Origin: Brevibacterium sp.
Lineage (GTDB): Bacteria; Actinomycetota; Actinomycetes; Actinomycetales; Brevibacteriaceae
Direction: 5' to 3'
Length of the DNA: 64,000 nt
NCBI RefSeq assembly: GCF_031179145.1
Contig: NZ_JAPSIB010000008.1
Span: 65,287-129,286 of the forward strand
Shown here: positions 33,955-43,483 of the stretch, piece after piece
Position numbering within the stretch: position 1 is the stretch's first letter
Layout of the letters: every line of letters starts with the position of its first letter
Translations under genes and position numbers: made by a program
Notes under the pieces: model-generated
Database searches by the model: none
What the model was told of the DNA's origin: nothing
What the model saw: the letters and a program-made list of their open reading frames with translations, nothing else

Positions 33955-34995
33955 ATGACACGAAGACTCCCCGTCCGATCCCTGATCGCGGCCTCGGCAG
34001 TTGCCCTCCTGGCTGTGACGGGCTGCGCCGGGCCGCGGTCAGCGGGCACCGATGGCATGGTCGAGCTGACGCTCGGCCACGGTGCGGCCCCAGGCAACCC
34101 GCGAACCCTGGGCGCTGAAGAATTCAAGCAGATCGTTGAATCCGAGTCCGGCGGGAAGATGAAGATTCAGATCCTCGGTCAGGAGACCGTGGGGTCGGAC
34201 CCTGAGATGCTCACTTCGGTGCAGAACGGGGCCCTCGATCTGTCGATCAACTCTCAGGGGCCGTTCGCCTCCTATGTTCCGGAGATCCAACTGGTGGGAC
34301 TGCCGTTCCTGTTCGAAAGCAGCGAGCACGCCTACAGCGTGATCGACTCCGGCATCCTCGACGGGTTCACTGACGACGCCGAATCGAAGGGCCTCGTCGT
34401 CCTCAATTACTGGGACAACGGGATGCGCGAAATCACCAACAGCAAGCATCCGATCAATGTTCCTGCGGATCTTGCGGGACTGAAGATCCGCACCCCTGAT
34501 GACCCGATGACCCTTGCGATCTTCAATGCCCTGGGGTCGAACCCCACTCCGATGGCCTTCGGTGAGCTCTATCTGTCTCTGCGCCAGGGTGCTGTCGACG
34601 GGCAGGAGAATCCTGTCGTGAACATCAAGTCCGCAAAGCTCGACGAGGTGCAACAGCACCTTGCAGTCACAGGACATCAGTACCAGGTGAATCCGTTCGT
34701 CGCGTCGAAGATCAAATGGGAGACCCTTACGGATGAGCAGAGGGACATCCTCCGTCGAGCTGCGGACGAGGCGTTGGTTGATCAGCGCCAGATGATGCTG
34801 GACCAATCAGCGGAGATCTACCAGGAGTTCGAGAAGACTCTCGACGTCACCCACCCGGACAAAGCGCCGTTCCGCGAGATGACACAGAGCGTCTATGACG
34901 ACTCCCAGACCGAGTTTCCCGACTTCTATTCGGATCTGACTCAGGCAGCCGATCAGGGTCGAACCGAGTTCGCTGAGGACAACAGCCATGAATGA
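33955..34995 (+). CDS. dctP: TRAP transporter solute-binding protein (DctP family)
   Basis: 346-aa substrate-binding lipoprotein. The signal ends in a lipobox 'LAVTGC' (Cys24), so it is anchored to the outer face of the membrane. The family core 'LAGLKIRTPDDPMTLAIFNALGSNPTPMA' (~175-203) carries the conserved Arg that binds the acid group of the ligand, and 'QGAVDGQENPVVNI' (~217) is typical. TRAP systems usually take carboxylates or sulfonates, which limits the substrate class. AAAGGAG lies before the ATG. The stop overlaps dctQ by 8 nt. Confidence 0.93.
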   Translation: MTRRLPVRSLIAASAVALLAVTGCAGPRSAGTDGMVELTLGHGAAPGNPRTLGAEEFKQIVESESGGKMKIQILGQETVGSDPEMLTSVQNGALDLSINSQGPFASYVPEIQLVGLPFLFESSEHAYSVIDSGILDGFTDDAESKGLVVLNYWDNGMREITNSKHPINVPADLAGLKIRTPDDPMTLAIFNALGSNPTPMAFGELYLSLRQGAVDGQENPVVNIKSAKLDEVQQHLAVTGHQYQVNPFVASKIKWETLTDEQRDILRRAADEALVDQRQMMLDQSAEIYQEFEKTLDVTHPDKAPFREMTQSVYDDSQTEFPDFYSDLTQAADQGRTEFAEDNSHE

Positions 34996-35701
34996 GAAGA
35001 ACAGCAGTGCGCGAGCGACGGTGATCACGGAGGAGGATCTGGCCGCCATCGATGTTCAGGGAGTCCTGAACGAACCTCTGCGGGCGACCGATCCGATCAA
35101 CAAGATCTTCTTGGTCATCGGAACGGCGATGGCGGTGATCGCCACCATCGGCATCGGCGGCCTGATGCTCATCAATGTCGCGCTGCGATACATCTGGGGG
35201 TCGAGCCTGCCGGTTGCCACTGAAGGTCCCAGCTACTTCTTCGGCTGGCTGATCGCGGCGGGGGCCATCATCGCTCAGGCCCAGTTGGGCCACGTCGCCG
35301 TCGATCTGGTGCCGAGCCTGCTGCGTCCCCGTGCCCGCAAGGCACTTCTCGTCGCCATCTGGGTCGCCAGCACGCTTCTGCTCGCGTACGGGGCGTACCT
35401 CGGTCTCTACCTGTCGGGAGTGCTCAGCGATCAGAAGACACTCGTGATGGAATGGCCGGTCCTTGGCAGCTTCGCCGCTTTCATCGTGATGATGCTGGTC
35501 ATGGCAGTGCAGGCTCTGATCCGAACGATCCTCCTCCTGCGCGAGCCGGCGGGAGCGATATCAGGGCAGTCAGCCGACTCGGTGCTCACGGGTGGAGTCG
35601 GCACCGCCGCTTCGGCGGATCCGGATTCGAACCGGAGACCACATGTCGACGACAGCCGGGACGATTCGGGGTCCGACGAGAAGGGAGCGCGCGATGTTTG
35701 A
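34988..35701 (+). CDS. dctQ: TRAP transporter small membrane subunit (DctQ)
   Basis: 237-aa subunit with four helices (~residues 37-60, 77-98, 114-137, 153-178) and the DctQ signature 'NVALRYIWGSSLPVATEGPS' (~58-77). The C-terminal ~50 residues form a charged cytoplasmic tail (Asp/Ser/Arg-rich), longer than usual. It overlaps both neighbours (8 nt on each side), so the transporter genes are tightly coupled. Confidence 0.9.
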   Translation: MNEKNSSARATVITEEDLAAIDVQGVLNEPLRATDPINKIFLVIGTAMAVIATIGIGGLMLINVALRYIWGSSLPVATEGPSYFFGWLIAAGAIIAQAQLGHVAVDLVPSLLRPRARKALLVAIWVASTLLLAYGAYLGLYLSGVLSDQKTLVMEWPVLGSFAAFIVMMLVMAVQALIRTILLLREPAGAISGQSADSVLTGGVGTAASADPDSNRRPHVDDSRDDSGSDEKGARDV

Positions 35702-36968
35702 GGTTCTGCTGTCAATCGGCGTGTTCGTCGGGCTGCTCGTGATCGGAGTCCCGGTCGCGTTCGCAATCTTCGCAGGGTGTGTTGCCGGGGTCTATGCGCT
35801 TGGCCATGTGCCGATGGAAGTGGTGGCCCAGCAGTCCTTCTCGCAGACGTCGTCCTATGAGCTGCTCGCCATCCCCTTCTTCATCTTCACCGCGGATCTG
35901 CTGTTCGGGGGAAATCTCGGCAAACAGGTGATCGGGCTCGCGACACGAATCGTCGGCAGGCTCAGGGGCGGAGTCGGAATGACTTCGGTCCTGACCAGCT
36001 TGGTCTTCTCCGGAGTGTCCGGTTCGGCAGTTGCAGATGCGACTGGCCTCGGCAAGGTTCTCATCCCGTGGACCACGCGCATTGGCTACCCAGCTTCGTA
36101 CGGAGCAGCAGTCAACGCATCGTCCTCGGTCATCGGCATCATCGTGCCGCCGTCGATTCCGATGATTCTGTATTCGGCGGCGTCAGGGGCATCGGTGGCT
36201 GCGGTGTTCACGGCCGGCATCGTTCCGGGCATCATCATGGCAGCAGTGCTGATGGTCGGCTGCTGGTTCGTCGCGATGTGGCAGAAGCTGCCGACGGTGC
36301 GCGCCAAGCTCACGCCCAAGAAGCTGCTCATCGATCTGCTGCTGGCAACGCCTGCGATCCTGATCCCGGTGATCCTCATTCGCGTGGTGCTGTTCACCGG
36401 AGTGGCAACGGTCACCGAGGTCTCGGTCCTCACCACTCTGTACGCATTGCTGCTGCGGTTCCTCATCTACAGGGACCTGAGCTGGCGCGGCTTCGTGCGC
36501 TCGACCGCGGAATCTGCGGCCGCCAGTGCGATCGTGCTGCTGTTGGTGATGTTCTCATCCGCGATGGCCTGGCTATTCACCATGCAGCAAGCACCGCAGA
36601 TGATGGCCGATTTCCTGACCGGCACCTTCACTTCCGATGCGATGGTGACTGCAGCGATGATCGTCACGCTGCTCGTCGTCGGGATGTTCCTCGATATGTC
36701 GCCGGCGATCCTGCTGCTCACACCAGTGCTGATTCCCACCGCCGAAGCCATCGGCATGGGGCCGATCCACCTGGGGATCGTCATGGTCGTCACTTTGGCA
36801 ATGGGGCTCTACACCCCGCCCGTCGGGACCACGCTGTACATATCGGCTGCCATCGGGCGGGTGTCCATCGTGGACACGGTCAGACAGCTGATCCCGTTCT
36901 ACGCGATGGCGATCGTTGTGATCCTGCTCGTCGCCTATCTGCCGGGCTGGATGGCGATTTCCGGCTGA
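35694..36968 (+). CDS. dctM: TRAP transporter large membrane subunit (DctM)
   Basis: 424-aa secondary-transporter subunit, ~12 helices, driven by the sodium or proton gradient. Family motifs: 'GVPVAFAI' (~17), 'IPFFIFTADLLFGG' (~59), 'VFSGVSGSAVADATGLG' (~102) and 'IVPPSIPMILYSAASGASV' (~148) with the Pro-rich substrate/ion region, repeated as 'PPVGTTLYI' near the C-terminus (~374). ATG 35694 overlaps dctQ and follows AAGGGAG. It is the last gene of the module; a hairpin follows. Confidence 0.93.
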   Translation: MFEVLLSIGVFVGLLVIGVPVAFAIFAGCVAGVYALGHVPMEVVAQQSFSQTSSYELLAIPFFIFTADLLFGGNLGKQVIGLATRIVGRLRGGVGMTSVLTSLVFSGVSGSAVADATGLGKVLIPWTTRIGYPASYGAAVNASSSVIGIIVPPSIPMILYSAASGASVAAVFTAGIVPGIIMAAVLMVGCWFVAMWQKLPTVRAKLTPKKLLIDLLLATPAILIPVILIRVVLFTGVATVTEVSVLTTLYALLLRFLIYRDLSWRGFVRSTAESAAASAIVLLLVMFSSAMAWLFTMQQAPQMMADFLTGTFTSDAMVTAAMIVTLLVVGMFLDMSPAILLLTPVLIPTAEAIGMGPIHLGIVMVVTLAMGLYTPPVGTTLYISAAIGRVSIVDTVRQLIPFYAMAIVVILLVAYLPGWMAISG

Positions 36969-36993
36969 TCTGGCACGCTCGTCGTCAGGTGGC

Positions 36994-37028
36994 GAAGACC
37001 GCACTCTCAGATCGAGGGTGCGGTCTTC
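36994..37028 (+). terminator. Terminator hairpin after dctM
   Basis: GAAGACCGCAC (36994-37004) / GTGCGGTCTTC (37018-37028), perfect 11-bp stem with a 13-nt loop, 26 nt past the stop. No T-run. Confidence 0.6.
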
Positions 37029-37061
37029 CGCGTGATCTCGTTCGGTCGTCCACGATCTCAC

Positions 37062-37077
37062 GTACAGCCCGCACTGG
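37062..37077. repeat. Right copy of 16-bp direct repeat bracketing the catabolic module
   Basis: GTACAGCCCGCACTGG, identical to 30343-30358; located between the dctM terminator and the bL36 stop. Confidence 0.6.
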
Positions 37078-37120
37078 TCAGAGCGATGAGCTCAGTTCCG
37101 ATTTCTGCCTTGTCGGCTGC

Positions 37121-37243
37121 TCAGCCCTGGCGTGCCTTGAACCGGGGATTCTTCTTGTTGATGACGTAGACCCGGCCGCGGCGGCGAACCACCTGTGAGC
37201 CGGGCTGCTTCTTCAGCGACCGCAGTGAACGACGAACCTTCAT
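37121..37243 (-). CDS. rpmJ: Ribosomal protein bL36, zinc-independent (C-minus) paralog
   Basis: 40-aa protein beginning '[15 protein letters not shown]' and ending '[11 protein letters not shown]', which is bL36. The usual zinc ribbon residues (three Cys and one His in the C-plus form) are absent: Gln, Arg, Asn and Phe stand in their places. Such C-minus paralogs replace the zinc form when zinc is scarce and are normally repressed by Zur. AAGGAGAG precedes the ATG. A Zur-like palindrome lies 25-44 bp upstream of the start, shared with the divergent COG0523-like gene. Confidence 0.95.
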   Translation of the reverse strand: MKVRRSLRSLKKQPGSQVVRRRGRVYVINKKNPRFKARQG

Positions 37244-37267
37244 ATTTCTCTCCTTAGTGAGAACGAG

Positions 37268-37287
37268 TATCATTAACGAAAATGATA
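37268..37287. promoter_or_regulatory. Zur-box-like palindrome between rpmJ and the COG0523 genes
   Basis: TATCATT-N6-AATGATA (perfect 7-bp arms, centre between 37277 and 37278) in an AT-rich window. It is positioned to cover both divergent promoters. Actinobacterial Zur sites have AATGATA/TATCATT-type half sites around the same spacing, and both flanking gene types are known Zur targets. Confidence 0.7.
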
Positions 37288-37310
37288 GACGGTTCTCCGA
37301 AGGGACGCGA

Positions 37311-38336
37311 ATGCCACAGGTCGACGTGATTGCAGTAACGGGAGTCTGCGCAGCAGAACGGCGGAGCTATGCACTTGAGCTGGCGAAGGAACGGGGATAT
37401 ATCTTCATCCCCGGCGAGCAGACGAGTCGGGGAATCGACGCCGTCGATCGGATGATCTCACTGGCCTGCAGCGCGTTCAACGCTCCCGGCGTTCTACTCG
37501 AGTACCCCGCTGAAGCTCCCGCGCAGGAGATCGTCGGCGCGCTGACCACGGGAGGCGTCGAGGCAAGGCTCTCAGACCTGGTTTGCGTCCTCGACGTCGG
37601 ACATCTGCTTGAGGACCTGGATTCCGACGTGCTCATCTCGAACCTCGTCGACAGAGGCGACGCCTCCATGGAATATTCCACTCGGGCCGAACTGCTCGTC
37701 AGCCAGCTCGAATTCGCATCCACTGTGGTGCTCGTCAACTCCGACTCTCTGCCTCCAGGCGCGATCGAACAGATGGCCGCGCTCGTCAGCCATCTGGCCC
37801 CGAATTCTCACCTGTTTCACCGCGGAAATCGGCGATCGGTGCACCGGTCCGCCCGGTATTCCTTCCTTCCCGAGCCGCCGAGCGCAGGCTGGGTCGCGCT
37901 CCTCAACCGCGAGTTCGCGCCCCGGTTCCATGCTCCCGGCATCACCGCCTACCGGTACGAACAGGTCCGACCCTTCCACCCGGGACGCTTGTGGCAGGCA
38001 CTTTCCGTGCTCCTGTCCCGAGAGAGCAATGGGCGAGTGCTGCGGTCGGCGGGGTTTGCGCATCTGGCGACGCGGCCGCACATCACTGCCAGTTGGGATC
38101 AGGTGGGACGGTCGTTCCAACTGACCGCGCTGTCCCTCGATCATCAGCTCGCGGCGGAGGACGAGGTTCTGGCCTTCGGTCAGGACCTGGCGCTCTTCGG
38201 CATCGGTCTCGATCAGCAGGAGGTGAGTGGGATGCTCGACGAAGCGGTCCTTGACGATGGGGAGCTGACTGCGGGGCCGATGTTGTGGGCGACCTTCCCC
38301 GATCCGTTTCCCGAGTGGAACACCGCCGACACGTGA
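37311..38336 (+). CDS. COG0523-like protein with degenerate GTPase site
   Basis: 341-aa protein related to the CobW/COG0523 family. The C-terminal CobW_C domain is clear ('[13 protein letters not shown]', '[14 protein letters not shown]', '[12 protein letters not shown]', ~220-280). The N-terminal GTPase domain keeps the fold pattern, but its P-loop reads '[12 protein letters not shown]' instead of GxxGxGKT, the zinc-binding CxCC is absent, and the NKxD motif is 'VNSDSL'. It should therefore not hydrolyse GTP and may act as a partner or regulator of the intact COG0523 enzyme downstream. AAGGGA lies 5 nt before ATG 37311. Zinc control by the upstream palindrome is inferred. Confidence 0.8.
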   Translation: MPQVDVIAVTGVCAAERRSYALELAKERGYIFIPGEQTSRGIDAVDRMISLACSAFNAPGVLLEYPAEAPAQEIVGALTTGGVEARLSDLVCVLDVGHLLEDLDSDVLISNLVDRGDASMEYSTRAELLVSQLEFASTVVLVNSDSLPPGAIEQMAALVSHLAPNSHLFHRGNRRSVHRSARYSFLPEPPSAGWVALLNREFAPRFHAPGITAYRYEQVRPFHPGRLWQALSVLLSRESNGRVLRSAGFAHLATRPHITASWDQVGRSFQLTALSLDHQLAAEDEVLAFGQDLALFGIGLDQQEVSGMLDEAVLDDGELTAGPMLWATFPDPFPEWNTADT

Positions 38337-38403
38337 GAACTATGGCTGCCACCGGAGGAGGAGCGCCGACACGTGAGAACGATGGCTGCCACCTGAGGAG
38401 GAG
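38324..38403 (+). repeat. 40-bp tandem duplication at the gene junction
   Basis: Two 40-bp units (38324-38363, 38364-38403) with 38 of 40 identical bases. Unit 1 contains the stop of the pseudo-GTPase gene, and each unit ends with GGAGGAG-type ribosome-site sequence, so the duplication doubles a possible initiation region before the COG0523 gene. Confidence 0.75.
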
Positions 38404-38467
38404 AGCTGGCACGTCGGCTGTGCTCGCGGCGATATCATCGGACCATGAACTGCCCCGTGATCACCGA

Positions 38468-39691
38468 ATGACCTCTCGACGCACCGAGACACGACGCTCC
38501 GAGACACGCAGAGCGGTGCCGGTCATCCTGCTCACCGGGTTTCTGGGCGCGGGGAAGACGAGTCTCCTCAACCACCTGCTCCGGCACCCCGACTCACGCA
38601 TCGGAGTCGTCGTCAACGACTTCGGGGAGCTCAACATCGACGCCGGACTCGTCGTCGGACAAGTCAACGAGCCGTTCTCGATCTCCGGCGGATGCATCTG
38701 CTGCCTGGACGACGACGGCTCGCTGGAAGACGCGCTCATCGCGCTGGCAGATCCGACCCTGCGCCTCGACGCGATCCTCGTCGAAGCCAGCGGATTCGCC
38801 GAGCCGCTCACCCTGGCACGGATGGTCTCGCGGATGGGGCGCCATCGCTTCCACCTCGGCGGGGTGATTGATGTCGTCGATGCTCCGATGCATTCGTCGA
38901 CGGTCGACGTCGCTGAACACCCGCCGGTCCGTTACGCCGCGACCACCCTCGTGATCGTCAACAAGCTGGATCAGGTTCCGGCGTCCGACCGGGATGCTGT
39001 CATCGAATCGATCAGGTACCGCGTCCATCAGCGCAATCCTCGGGTGCTCGTCGTGGGCGCCGCATTCGGACGCCTCGACCCGAACCTCATCTTCGAACCC
39101 GGTGCGGGGGAGCGCGAAGCGGCGGCGGACGATGAGGAAGAATACTGGCAGGCTGAGCTGCCGTTGCGAGAACTCCTGCGCGAGGCCTATGCCGAGCGCG
39201 AGGAGAAGCTCGAGGTGGAGGACCTCGGGGCTGACGCCGGCATCGGTCACCGACACGCGCAGTCAGTGACGGTGACGGGATCCGGATGCGCGCACGCGCA
39301 CGCGGCGATGGACTTCGTCGAGGAACTGCCGCGCGGTGTGTACCGGGTCAAAGGCACCGTGACGGTGCGGGACCAGGGTCGCATCCGGTCCTTCGGGGTG
39401 CAGGCGGTCGGGCCGAATGTCTATGTATCGACCTCCGTGGCGAAGTTCCGAGGCCAGGAGTCCGGCGGCTCGGAACAGCGTGGCGAATCGGACAGTGTTC
39501 TTGTCGTCATCGGTCAGTCGTTCGACACCGATGAAGTTCGGTCACGATTGGAATCGGCGCTCAACCAGGAGACATACTCTCGAGCAGACGCAGACGTAGA
39601 CGCAGGCACCAGGGTGAGAGACGACGATGAGATCCACGAGGGAAAGAGCGCGATTGAGCGATTCCTCCACTACGTCCGGCTGCACGCCTGA
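38468..39691 (+). CDS. COG0523 (CobW/P47K) GTPase, putative zinc metallochaperone
   Basis: 407-aa G3E GTPase. Walker A GFLGAGKTS (~24-32), the metal-binding 'GGCICC' (CxCC, ~74-79), the switch region 'EASGFAEP' (~108) and 'VNKLDQ' (~164) are intact; the CobW_C domain follows (~270-405) after an acidic segment. A His-rich stretch ('GIGHRHAQ', 'CAHAHAA', ~258-278) may bind metal. Members regulated by zinc insert or allocate zinc in starvation. It follows the GTPase-dead paralog and probably shares its Zur-controlled transcript. ATG 38468 has only a weak ribosome site; the frame is open upstream. Confidence 0.88.
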   Translation: MTSRRTETRRSETRRAVPVILLTGFLGAGKTSLLNHLLRHPDSRIGVVVNDFGELNIDAGLVVGQVNEPFSISGGCICCLDDDGSLEDALIALADPTLRLDAILVEASGFAEPLTLARMVSRMGRHRFHLGGVIDVVDAPMHSSTVDVAEHPPVRYAATTLVIVNKLDQVPASDRDAVIESIRYRVHQRNPRVLVVGAAFGRLDPNLIFEPGAGEREAAADDEEEYWQAELPLRELLREAYAEREEKLEVEDLGADAGIGHRHAQSVTVTGSGCAHAHAAMDFVEELPRGVYRVKGTVTVRDQGRIRSFGVQAVGPNVYVSTSVAKFRGQESGGSEQRGESDSVLVVIGQSFDTDEVRSRLESALNQETYSRADADVDAGTRVRDDDEIHEGKSAIERFLHYVRLHA

Positions 39692-39744
39692 ATCGACGCT
39701 GCGCGCTGGAAGGTTCGGATGAACTGAGTGCGCCTGCACTGCCG

Positions 39745-40527
39745 TCACTCGGACGTCGTCGCACCCCTGACTCGATCATGGACATGGTCGAGAGCTTGAG
39801 CCAGTCTCGCCTGATTGTCCTCGCCCATCCACTCCCTGCGCAGCATCTCGTTGAGCCCGCCGGGAGTCTCGTGTCCGTGGATGAGGTCGGGCAATGGGGT
39901 CTCCGGATCCGCCAGGGTAGTCGCCAAGCCGACGAACTCGCCGCGGACGAAGTGCTCGGCATCGGCGCGGTCCCATCCCTGTGCCTCGAGCCAAGCGGCG
40001 ATGCCGGCAACGAAGGCGAAGTGGGCCGACATGGTCGCTGTGACGGCCGACAAAGTGTTGAACTGGGCTTCGTCGGCGGCGGCGACGGTTCCGCCGAGCG
40101 CGTCGAAGATCTCCTCGACGGCGGGCTCTGCGGGGAACATTGCTGTCACGCCTCGGCGTTCCCGCACCGCGGGCAGCGGGATGACCCGCACCAGCGACGG
40201 CCGGTGGGGAAGCAGCGGGGTGAGTGCGTCCATCGAGACCCCGGCCACCGCGCTCACGACCGTGCGTTCGGACGGAATCTCCAGCTCTGCGAGCACCGAT
40301 TCGACCTGGCCCGGCAGTACGGAGAGGACGACCAGCTCGCTGCGGTCGACGACGTCCTGATTGCTGTCGCATACCTCGATGCGCTCGTGCGCCTCGGCGA
40401 GGCGAGCCGCCCGCTGCGCATTGCGCGGGGAGAGGAAGAACTGGGGGTGGTCGGGGAGGGCACAGAGCCCGCCGACGATCGCCGAGGCGATCTCACCGAC
40501 GCCGATGATTCCGATGCTCGTGGTCAT
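39745..40527 (-). CDS. Divergent pyrroline-5-carboxylate reductase-family protein
   Basis: 260-aa NAD(P)-dependent protein with the ProC architecture: Rossmann motif 'GIIGVGEIASAIVGGL' (~5-20), 'VVLSVLPGQ' (~67) and a C-terminal helical dimerisation region. The usual ProC substrate motif (GSGPAY) is replaced by 'ATMSAHFAFVAG' (~165), and the usual MPNTPA loop is 'IPLPAVRERRG' (~116), so proline synthesis is not certain. It converges with the COG0523 gene. A 20-bp direct repeat (ATTCTGCCAGACGACAAG twice) lies just before its start. Confidence 0.7.
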   Translation of the reverse strand: MTTSIGIIGVGEIASAIVGGLCALPDHPQFFLSPRNAQRAARLAEAHERIEVCDSNQDVVDRSELVVLSVLPGQVESVLAELEIPSERTVVSAVAGVSMDALTPLLPHRPSLVRVIPLPAVRERRGVTAMFPAEPAVEEIFDALGGTVAAADEAQFNTLSAVTATMSAHFAFVAGIAAWLEAQGWDRADAEHFVRGEFVGLATTLADPETPLPDLIHGHETPGGLNEMLRREWMGEDNQARLAQALDHVHDRVRGATTSE

Positions 40528-40571
40528 GGAACGTCATTCTGCCAGACGACAAGCATTCTGCCAGACGACAA

Positions 40572-40626
40572 GGGCGGATGGTCCGAGCCGAATCCACAAT
40601 GGGATATCGACCCGGACCATCCGCCC
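40572..40626 (-). terminator. Terminator of the metNIQ operon
   Basis: GGGCGGATGGTCCG (40572-40585) and its exact complement (40613-40626) form a 14-bp stem with a 27-nt loop, 21 nt after the metQ stop. Confidence 0.6.
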
Positions 40627-40646
40627 TGTCCGGCTGAACCGCCCGC

Positions 40647-41483
40647 TCAGAACGACGGCAGGACCGAACCGTCGGACCACTTCTCCTCGATGAACTGCTT
40701 CACCTCGGGGGTGTGGAGGAGCTCGTTGAGCTTCTTGATGTTCTCATCGTCCTTGTTCTCGGTGCGAGCCGCGAGGAAGTTGCCGTAGGGGTTGTCCTTC
40801 GGAGACTCGATGAGGATTCCGTCCTTGGCCGGGCTCAGCCCCGCCTCGAGGGCGTTGTTGCCGTTGATGACCGAGGCGTCGACATCCTGGAGGGTGCGGG
40901 CCAGCTGTGCGGCGTCGGCTTCGATGAACTCGAGGTTCTTCGGGTTCTCCTTGACGTCGGAGAGCTTGGCGCTGACGGCGTCGACACCGTCAGCGAGCTT
41001 GATGAGACCGGCCTGCTCGAGCAGCTTCAGCGCACGGCCCTGGTTGGCGGGATCGTTGTTGATGCCGACCTTCGCGCCCTCGGGCAGGTCCTTGACGTCC
41101 TTGACCGTATTGGAGAACAGTGCGAAGGGTTCGAGGTTGATCGGTTCGAACGCGGTGATCTCGTAGCCCTGGCCGTCGATCTCGGAGTCGAGGTACGGCT
41201 TGTGCTGGAAGTAGTTGGCGTCGAGGTCGCCGTCCGACAGTGCCTTGTTCGGCAGGGTGTAGTCGGTGTATTCGCGGACGTCGATGTCGAGCCCCGCCTC
41301 GGCGGCGAGGTTTTCGTCGACGAAGCGGAGAATGTCACCCTGGGGCACAGGGGTGGCCCCGACGGTCAGCTTGACGACGTCGCCGTCCTTCTCGCCGACC
41401 TCGCTGGTTCCGCCGCCCATCAGGCCGCAGCCCGAGAGCAGCAGGGTGGCGGCTGCAGTGAGTGCAATGAGCTTGGTTTTCAT
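40647..41483 (-). CDS. metQ: Methionine ABC importer, binding lipoprotein
   Basis: 278-aa NlpA/MetQ lipoprotein. Signal peptide and lipobox 'LLSGCG' (Cys19); family landmarks 'ANYFQHKPYLD' (~90), 'DPANQGRALKLL' (~146), 'ALEAGLSP' (~207) and the final 'WSDGSVLPSF'-like end. It binds methionine (or a peptide/derivative) outside the membrane and delivers it to MetI-MetN. It is the last of three genes; 47 nt separate it from metI. Confidence 0.93.
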   Translation of the reverse strand: MKTKLIALTAAATLLLSGCGLMGGGTSEVGEKDGDVVKLTVGATPVPQGDILRFVDENLAAEAGLDIDVREYTDYTLPNKALSDGDLDANYFQHKPYLDSEIDGQGYEITAFEPINLEPFALFSNTVKDVKDLPEGAKVGINNDPANQGRALKLLEQAGLIKLADGVDAVSAKLSDVKENPKNLEFIEADAAQLARTLQDVDASVINGNNALEAGLSPAKDGILIESPKDNPYGNFLAARTENKDDENIKKLNELLHTPEVKQFIEEKWSDGSVLPSF

Positions 41484-41530
41484 GTCTCTCCTAAGGATGT
41501 GTCACTTGAGTCAGATGGAAGATTGCGAAG

Positions 41531-42201
41531 TCAGCGGTGGTCGACGACACGGGCGAAGCGGTCGCCGAGGAATTGGATCACGGCGACGATGAGGACGAGG
41601 ACGATGATGCACGCAAGCATCGTGTCCGACTGGTACCGCTGGTAGCCATACGAGATCGCCAGTGCTCCCAGGCCGCCTCCGCCCACGGCGCCGGCCATCG
41701 CGGTGTAGGACACCAGGGTCACCGAGGTGACCGTGGCGGCGCCGATGAGACCGGGCAGCGCCTCGGGGACGTAGACCTGACGGATGACCTGGCCGTTCGA
41801 GGCGCCCATCATCAACGCCGCTTCGACCTTGCCCTCGGAGACCTCGCGCAGGGAGTTCTCCACCAGCCGGGCGTAGAAGGGGATGGCGCCGACGGTCAGG
41901 GCCACGACGGTCGCCTGCCAGCCCAGCGCGGTGCCCACCATGAACCGGGTGAACGGGATGAGGGCGATGATGAGGATGATGAACGGGATCGACCGGGTGA
42001 TGTCGACGATGAGCGACAGCACGCGATAGAGGGCGGGGCGAGCCTTGATCCCGCTCTTCGAACTCGTGAACAGCCAGATGCCCAGAGGCAGGCCGAGCAG
42101 GACCGCGAGTCCCGTCGACCAGGCCGTCATCAGCAGGGTCTCAATGGTGGCGGGCAGCATCTGCTGGGTGATCGCCGGGTTGTCGAACCACATCGGATCG
42201 T

Positions 42202-42205
<4 letters not shown>
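41531..42205 (-). CDS. metI: Methionine ABC importer, permease
   Basis: 224-aa permease with five helices. Family features: 'ATIETLLMTAWSTGLAVLLGLPLG' (~20), 'DITRSIPFIILIIALIPFTR' (~68) and the EAA loop 'EAALMMGASNGQVIRQVYVPEALPG' (~127-151). The start overlaps metN by 4 nt (ATGA). Confidence 0.93.
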
Positions 42206-43203
<998 letters not shown>

Positions 43204-43483
43204 GCGCTGAGCTTCCCGGCAGCAGGCCTGGGCGCGACGGACACATGTGACAACGGTTCAGCATGACAAGAGCGGAACTTCGCGCCCGTCATAAATGACA
43301 CAAAAAGACGCATAGGGACGCACTTCGTGACGAAGAACTCAGTCGCTCGGCGTCACCGTCCGTTGTACATCGGTTCAACTGGCCGTCATTGCGCCCCCGT
43401 AGTTTCCCGATGGTGACTTCCCCGCTGAACGGTGAGGAAGTCGCCCGCAGCATTTCACCTTCGATGACACGAAAAGGACCACG

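Noticed and set aside
34988..36968. DctQ-DctM fusion
   Set aside because: The DctM frame is open upstream into dctQ, but dctQ has its own stop at 35699-35701 and dctM its own ATG with a ribosome site; two overlapping genes.
43204..43483. SAM (S-box) riboswitch before metN
   Set aside because: No conserved core or terminator arrangement is visible in the region; only a small stem belonging to the divergent metallophosphoesterase leader.
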